Shown one piece after another: positions 60,229-64,000 of a stretch of 64,000 nt of DNA (position 1 is its first letter; the number at the start of each line of letters is the position of its first letter). The notes below the pieces were generated by a model. It was not told the DNA's origin and ran no database searches. It worked only from the letters and a program-made list of their open reading frames with translations. The position numbers and the translations under genes are program-made. This DNA is from Nitrospirota bacterium (GTDB lineage Bacteria; Nitrospirota; Thermodesulfovibrionia; Thermodesulfovibrionales; UBA6898): the NCBI GenBank assembly GCA_021825365.1, contig JAKAHR010000003.1:62001-126000 (forward strand). Reading direction: 5' to 3'.

Positions 60229-61463
60229 GCCCCTTCGGAGCCTCCGTCCCCTGTTGCGGCGGTGTCGGCGCGGAGACGCGCCTCCACCGCCTCCAGGCTG
60301 CATGCGGCATCAGGGTTGCCCGGTTCGAGTTCGAGCACGCGGCGATAGACCGCCGCGGCGTTGACAAACTTCTTCAGCGCCACGCAGATGTTGCCGACGA
60401 TCATGAGCGTCTCTACGTGCGAGGGGTCGACGGCGAGCGCCGAGATGTAGCATTTCAGCGCCTCCTGCAGACTGATCTGACGACTCAGCAGAAAGTCGCC
60501 GAAGCGCCTCTGGTATTCGAAGTTGCGGGGGTCAAGACGCACCGCCTCCTGAAAGTGGCCGACCGCCTGCTCTGTCAGGTCCTGCGACGCCAGGAGCAGC
60601 CCCATGCGGTGGCGGCTGGCGGCGTCCGACGGATCGAAACCGATTTTCGACAGGATCTCCGCAGGTACTGCCGTCTTTCCGGGCGGCTCACCGGTCATCG
60701 ATGCCTCAGCGCCCTTTGTTATGCGGTACAGGCCTGCTGTGTGTTTTGCCCGCGCCGCCTCGTCCATGAACAACCGGTTTTCGAATATTTCGGTCCTGGA
60801 GACAGCGGAACGTTCCGGACGGGAAAAGAGCGAGATGCAGTCGCTCAGGACCTCGTTGCCCCAGTTGATGATCTCCTGGGCATGGCAGCTGAGGCCTGCT
60901 TCCTCGCAGTATTCCCTGAACAGACGGGCGGACATGGTGGCGCCCCGCCAATGGCTGTTCGGTACGGTCAGCGTGCCGGTCTTCCTGTCGCGGAACGCTC
61001 CGATGTTTGAGTGGTGGATGAACCCCGCCCCCCCGGGCCGGAGCTTCCTGCCCAGCTGGCTGATATAGGCCCGCATTACGTCCTGCTCCACATGGACCAG
61101 AGAGTCCCAGCTGAACACGAGATCCACGGAGTTGTCTTCGACCGCGTCGAGCGACCTGCCGTCGTTGATGTGGTAGGAGACATGGTGATGTTCCCGGAAT
61201 CGTTCGCGGCACGCCTCAATGCAGCGTTCCGTCAGGTCCAGAAGGGTCAGACGTTCGCAATGGGGGACCAGATACTGCGTACACCTGCCGAAGCCCGGTG
61301 CGATCTCCAGGATGTGGCCCGCCGGGATCAGACCGTGGAGCCGGGGAAGGAGCGTGGCATACCACAGGGAGTCCGTCCCACCCCACACGGAAGACCACTC
61401 GTCCCCCCCTTCGGACCAATCGTATCGTGTCCACTGTTCCCTGTTTTCCTTCAGTGTCGGCAT
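60225..61463 (-). CDS. SAM-dependent methyltransferase with C-terminal TPRs
   Basis: 412 residues from the ATG at 61463 (GGAGGACTC before it). Class I methyltransferase motifs: GHILEIAPGFGRCTQYL (motif I), LLDLTERCIEA, FSWDSLVHVEQ and the LRPGGAGFIHHSN motif. TPR-like repeats occupy about 290-400 (LAVDPSHVETLMIVG, VYRRVLELEPGNPDA). Resembles glycan-methylating enzymes from O-antigen and S-layer clusters. Coupled to the next gene by ATGA. Confidence 0.83.
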   Translation of the reverse strand: MPTLKENREQWTRYDWSEGGDEWSSVWGGTDSLWYATLLPRLHGLIPAGHILEIAPGFGRCTQYLVPHCERLTLLDLTERCIEACRERFREHHHVSYHINDGRSLDAVEDNSVDLVFSWDSLVHVEQDVMRAYISQLGRKLRPGGAGFIHHSNIGAFRDRKTGTLTVPNSHWRGATMSARLFREYCEEAGLSCHAQEIINWGNEVLSDCISLFSRPERSAVSRTEIFENRLFMDEAARAKHTAGLYRITKGAEASMTGEPPGKTAVPAEILSKIGFDPSDAASRHRMGLLLASQDLTEQAVGHFQEAVRLDPRNFEYQRRFGDFLLSRQISLQEALKCYISALAVDPSHVETLMIVGNICVALKKFVNAAAVYRRVLELEPGNPDAACSLEAVEARLRADTAATGDGGSEGA

Positions 61464-61477
61464 GGAGTCCTCCGCGT

Positions 61478-64000
61478 TTATGTTTTCTTCATGACATACA
61501 GGTCCTGATGCTCCCACCAGACCGCGCGCCTGAACAGGAACGGTTCAGCATCCAGCCCCGATGCCGCTGTCATGACGAAATGGGGGAGGGTGATGGTCTG
61601 GCCGTATTCAGCCGTGCCGAGGTCCTTTTGCTCGCTCTCCGGCCGGAACCAGAACCCGTCTTCGCCGATCAGGGGGTTGCCGAAGTGTTTCGCGCTCTCC
61701 GACCCGTGTGTGGCAAAGATGAGAAAGCCGCCCGGCCTGAGCGGACCCAGAAGGGCCCGCATCCATCTGCGCCAGGTCGACTTCGGCATATGGGAGAAGA
61801 ATGAAAGCGCAAACACCGCATCATACAGGTCGCTGCAGGAGAAGTCCTCGGGGACCGCCGCCGAAAGATGCGTGCTCACCCCGATCCTGTTGCCTATGAA
61901 GTCCATCGCCTGGGGGTGGATATCGCAGCTGGTGAGCCCCCCCTGGGGGAAGGATGCGGCGAGGTGGCGGGTGACGCATCCGTAGCCTGAGTCGAACTCC
62001 AGCAGCCTGATCTCCCGGGACGACATGCCCAGGTCCGCAAGAAGCCCCATGAGCATGGCTGCGGATTCGGCCCCGTTGTCAAAGTAATAATCAACCGCCT
62101 TGCCGATGTCCTGAAAACTCCGGTTGCTGATGATGAACCGGAAGATGTAGTCGTCGTCGTGCACGTCCGCGATCACCTTGTGTCTGGCCGCAGCCTCCCT
62201 GCACAAGGCGGCGATCTCTTCCTTCCCTGCAGACGATGCCCCGCTGAGGTCAGGGGGTTCAGCACCCGGGGCACCTCTCTTTCCCATCTCGGCGAACCGG
62301 GCGACCGCGTCCCTGACCATCACCGCTGCAGAGGGGTCTGCCTGGACCAGCCGGCGGGCGTGGACAACCGCCTCATTGAACCTCCCGAGCCGGGCGTTTG
62401 CCTGGGCGAGTCCCATGACCGCCTCCATATCATCCTCGTCGCGCTCGGCTATCTCCTTATAGATGGACAGCGCATCCCACGCCCTGTCCATAAGCACGAG
62501 ATAGAGATCGGCAAGGTTCTTCTGAAAGGTGACATTCACGGGGCTGATCGCGACCGCGCGTTCCGCATGCCTGCACGCCTGCTCCCGGTCGCCCTGTCTT
62601 GCAAAGACGACACCCAGGTCATTGTGTGCCAGGGCATCGTCGGGGCGTTCCTGCAGGCGCAGCTCCAGCCCGGCGCGCAGCGTCTCCAGCTCCCCTCCGG
62701 CCGCAGGCCGGGCCTCTGCAGGGTCCAGGGGAAATGCAAGGGACTCACGGCATGTCAGGATATCCTCCTGTGCGGTAACGATACGATGCTCCAGGAGTCC
62801 CTGGAGGATGGCCTTCCTCGACGGTCCGGAAAGCTGCCCGAGGAGGGGACAGCGGCAGGGCGAAAAACCGGTGAAGTTGATGTCCCTGCGGCACAGTTGC
62901 TCGTCCGCCTCATCGACGCCGCATCCCGCATCCCTGACTGCCTGGACCGCGTGCCTCCTGGGGGCCGCACCGATGATGTCGCGGAGGATGGCGTTCCAGC
63001 CCTCCCTGCAGTGCATCTTCTTCACCTTTTCAGGGGCAGTCCTGACAGGGGCCCCTTCATCAAGGACCCTGCGGGCAGCGGGGATAAGCCGATCGGGAGA
63101 TACCTTATAATCGAAGAAGATGTCGAACTGGGACAGACCGCCCTCGACGGTGTATGACGGAAGCCCGTGGGCCAGGGCCTCAAGCAGCGCGGTCCCTCCG
63201 CCGATGGGAAAGCTTTCGATGTACAGGTCCGCGGCGCAGTAATATGCCTCCAGCTGTTCCCGGGATAGCCACCCCAGAGCCGACACCTTGCCTGCCGTCC
63301 TGACGTACGCGTCCTTCCACTCCGGAACCGCCTGGTCAGGACCGGCGACGAGGAAGAGGTAATCGTCGCGTCCCTCGACGAGGCTGCAGGCCATATCGCT
63401 GAAGCAAAGGGACCCGTCAGGCGCGTACTTGTAGGGAGATCCTATCGAAAGGATGATCCGGCTGTCGCGCGGCAGGCCGAGGAGAGCCCTCGCCTCATCC
63501 CGTGACAGCGTATCCTCCGGGCAGGGGATCGGCACCGGGAGTATCCGGCTGTTTTCGATCTTCCTCTTCGTCCTGGTGATCTCCTGCCCCCGGGTGCTGA
63601 TATCCAAAACGAGGTCCGCGATGTCGGCGCCCAGCCAGAAGAGGAAGTCCGCATGATTGAAGAGCATCACCGGCCGGGTGAACTCCGGTGTGCCGAAGGC
63701 GAGGATCGGCAGGATGTCGTACATATGGGTATGGAGGACCACATGCTCAAAGCCTGAGGCAAGCGACCGCAGGCTGAGGGCCCGGGCGATACGGTCGAGC
63801 TGTCGAAGGACGATCACGTCCCCTCCCCGGCCGGAGGTCTCCTCGATCAGGGTCCTGGGAACGGTATGCTGTGCCTGGTCCGTAAGCACCACGCCGTGCA
63901 CCTGGCCTTCCGGGGCAAAGGAGATCCATCGCTCCACCACCCGGGTGTGTCCGCCTGCAGGATGCGCCTCGGTCATGACATGCAGGACCGTCCCCGGCCG
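61478..64000 (-). CDS. Glycosyltransferase-TPR-methyltransferase fusion (5' end outside window)
   Basis: At least 840 residues; the frame stays open to the right edge and reads GTVLHVMTEAHPAGGHTRVV, a family N-terminus, so the start lies just beyond. Domain order: GT-B/GT4-like domain (to about residue 330; SIGSPYKYAPDGS, ESFPIGGGTALLEALAHGLP), a Cys-containing linker, TPRs (about 440-590; ERPDDALAHNDLGVVFARQG), and a C-terminal methyltransferase (IRLLEFDSGYGCVTRHL, CDIHPQAMDF, FALSFFSHMP, LRPGGFLIFATHG). Same three module types as the gene at the far end of the operon, in a different order. Confidence 0.82.
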   Translation of the reverse strand, partial: RPGTVLHVMTEAHPAGGHTRVVERWISFAPEGQVHGVVLTDQAQHTVPRTLIEETSGRGGDVIVLRQLDRIARALSLRSLASGFEHVVLHTHMYDILPILAFGTPEFTRPVMLFNHADFLFWLGADIADLVLDISTRGQEITRTKRKIENSRILPVPIPCPEDTLSRDEARALLGLPRDSRIILSIGSPYKYAPDGSLCFSDMACSLVEGRDDYLFLVAGPDQAVPEWKDAYVRTAGKVSALGWLSREQLEAYYCAADLYIESFPIGGGTALLEALAHGLPSYTVEGGLSQFDIFFDYKVSPDRLIPAARRVLDEGAPVRTAPEKVKKMHCREGWNAILRDIIGAAPRRHAVQAVRDAGCGVDEADEQLCRRDINFTGFSPCRCPLLGQLSGPSRKAILQGLLEHRIVTAQEDILTCRESLAFPLDPAEARPAAGGELETLRAGLELRLQERPDDALAHNDLGVVFARQGDREQACRHAERAVAISPVNVTFQKNLADLYLVLMDRAWDALSIYKEIAERDEDDMEAVMGLAQANARLGRFNEAVVHARRLVQADPSAAVMVRDAVARFAEMGKRGAPGAEPPDLSGASSAGKEEIAALCREAAARHKVIADVHDDDYIFRFIISNRSFQDIGKAVDYYFDNGAESAAMLMGLLADLGMSSREIRLLEFDSGYGCVTRHLAASFPQGGLTSCDIHPQAMDFIGNRIGVSTHLSAAVPEDFSCSDLYDAVFALSFFSHMPKSTWRRWMRALLGPLRPGGFLIFATHGSESAKHFGNPLIGEDGFWFRPESEQKDLGTAEYGQTITLPHFVMTAASGLDAEPFLFRRAVWWEHQDLYVMKKT

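Overview
The window reads as a stretch of a GC-rich, flagellated, Gram-negative bacterial chromosome. It carries an outer-membrane polysaccharide exporter, lipoproteins, MotAB stators, a sigma-28-type flagellin promoter and FlaF. An energy-converting hydrogenase-related membrane complex, many radical SAM enzymes and a SynChlorMet-type peptide cassette suggest an anaerobe or microaerophile of the Nitrospirota/Desulfobacterota kind. That placement is inference, because no rRNA or other lineage marker is present. No tRNA, rRNA, CRISPR array or transposase was seen.

Layout. 1-6.6 kb: the 3' part of uvrB, a secreted HExxH lipoprotein, a Fic-domain locus with an overlapping small ORF, and an S1-domain ribosomal-protein homologue. 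6.8-14.2 kb: a tightly coupled operon for a six-subunit complex related to hydrogenase-4 and complex I; its large subunit lacks the nickel-ligand cysteines. 14.2-19 kb: a visibly more AT-rich, three-gene minus-strand unit encoding an exported P1-nuclease/phospholipase-C-like protein, a small membrane protein and a large FN3/PKD surface protein. 19.2-21.1 kb: an aminotransferase and a zinc-ribbon protein. 21.1-28.7 kb: a minus-strand exopolysaccharide operon (exported Cys-rich protein, SPOR-like/beta-barrel protein, Wza-like exporter, Wzc-like tyrosine kinase, Wzy/ligase with TPRs). 28.9-32.6 kb: a plus-strand unit (parvulin/SurA-like protein, HAMP-only membrane protein, exported HELTH protease, ABC exporter).

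32.6-40.0 kb is the most striking part: two adjacent ribosomal-peptide (RiPP) modification systems. The first has the gene set of the SynChlorMet cassette: scmA-like precursor, scmD (PqqD-like), scmE and scmF (radical SAM/SPASM), an S26-like peptidase and scmC (HprK-like). The second is a different system: a PqqD-like protein, a radical SAM/SPASM enzyme, a 53-residue Cys-containing precursor and another HprK-like kinase, with a divergent S24/S26-like peptidase. Most genes overlap by ATGA or TGATG, and a good sigma-70-type promoter sits in front of the first precursor.

40.0-47.6 kb is a minus-strand motility operon (FlgM-like small protein, two response regulators, PilZ protein, two MotAB stator pairs, histidine kinase). 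It faces a flagellin-240 aa protein-FlaF unit (47.9-49.9 kb) across a pair of sigma-28-type promoters. From 49.9 kb to the right edge runs a minus-strand operon of five very large glycosyltransferase/methyltransferase/TPR proteins, including a 2190-residue protein with two WbsX-like and three GT2-like modules. Its position beside flagellin makes flagellin or surface-glycan modification a reasonable hypothesis.
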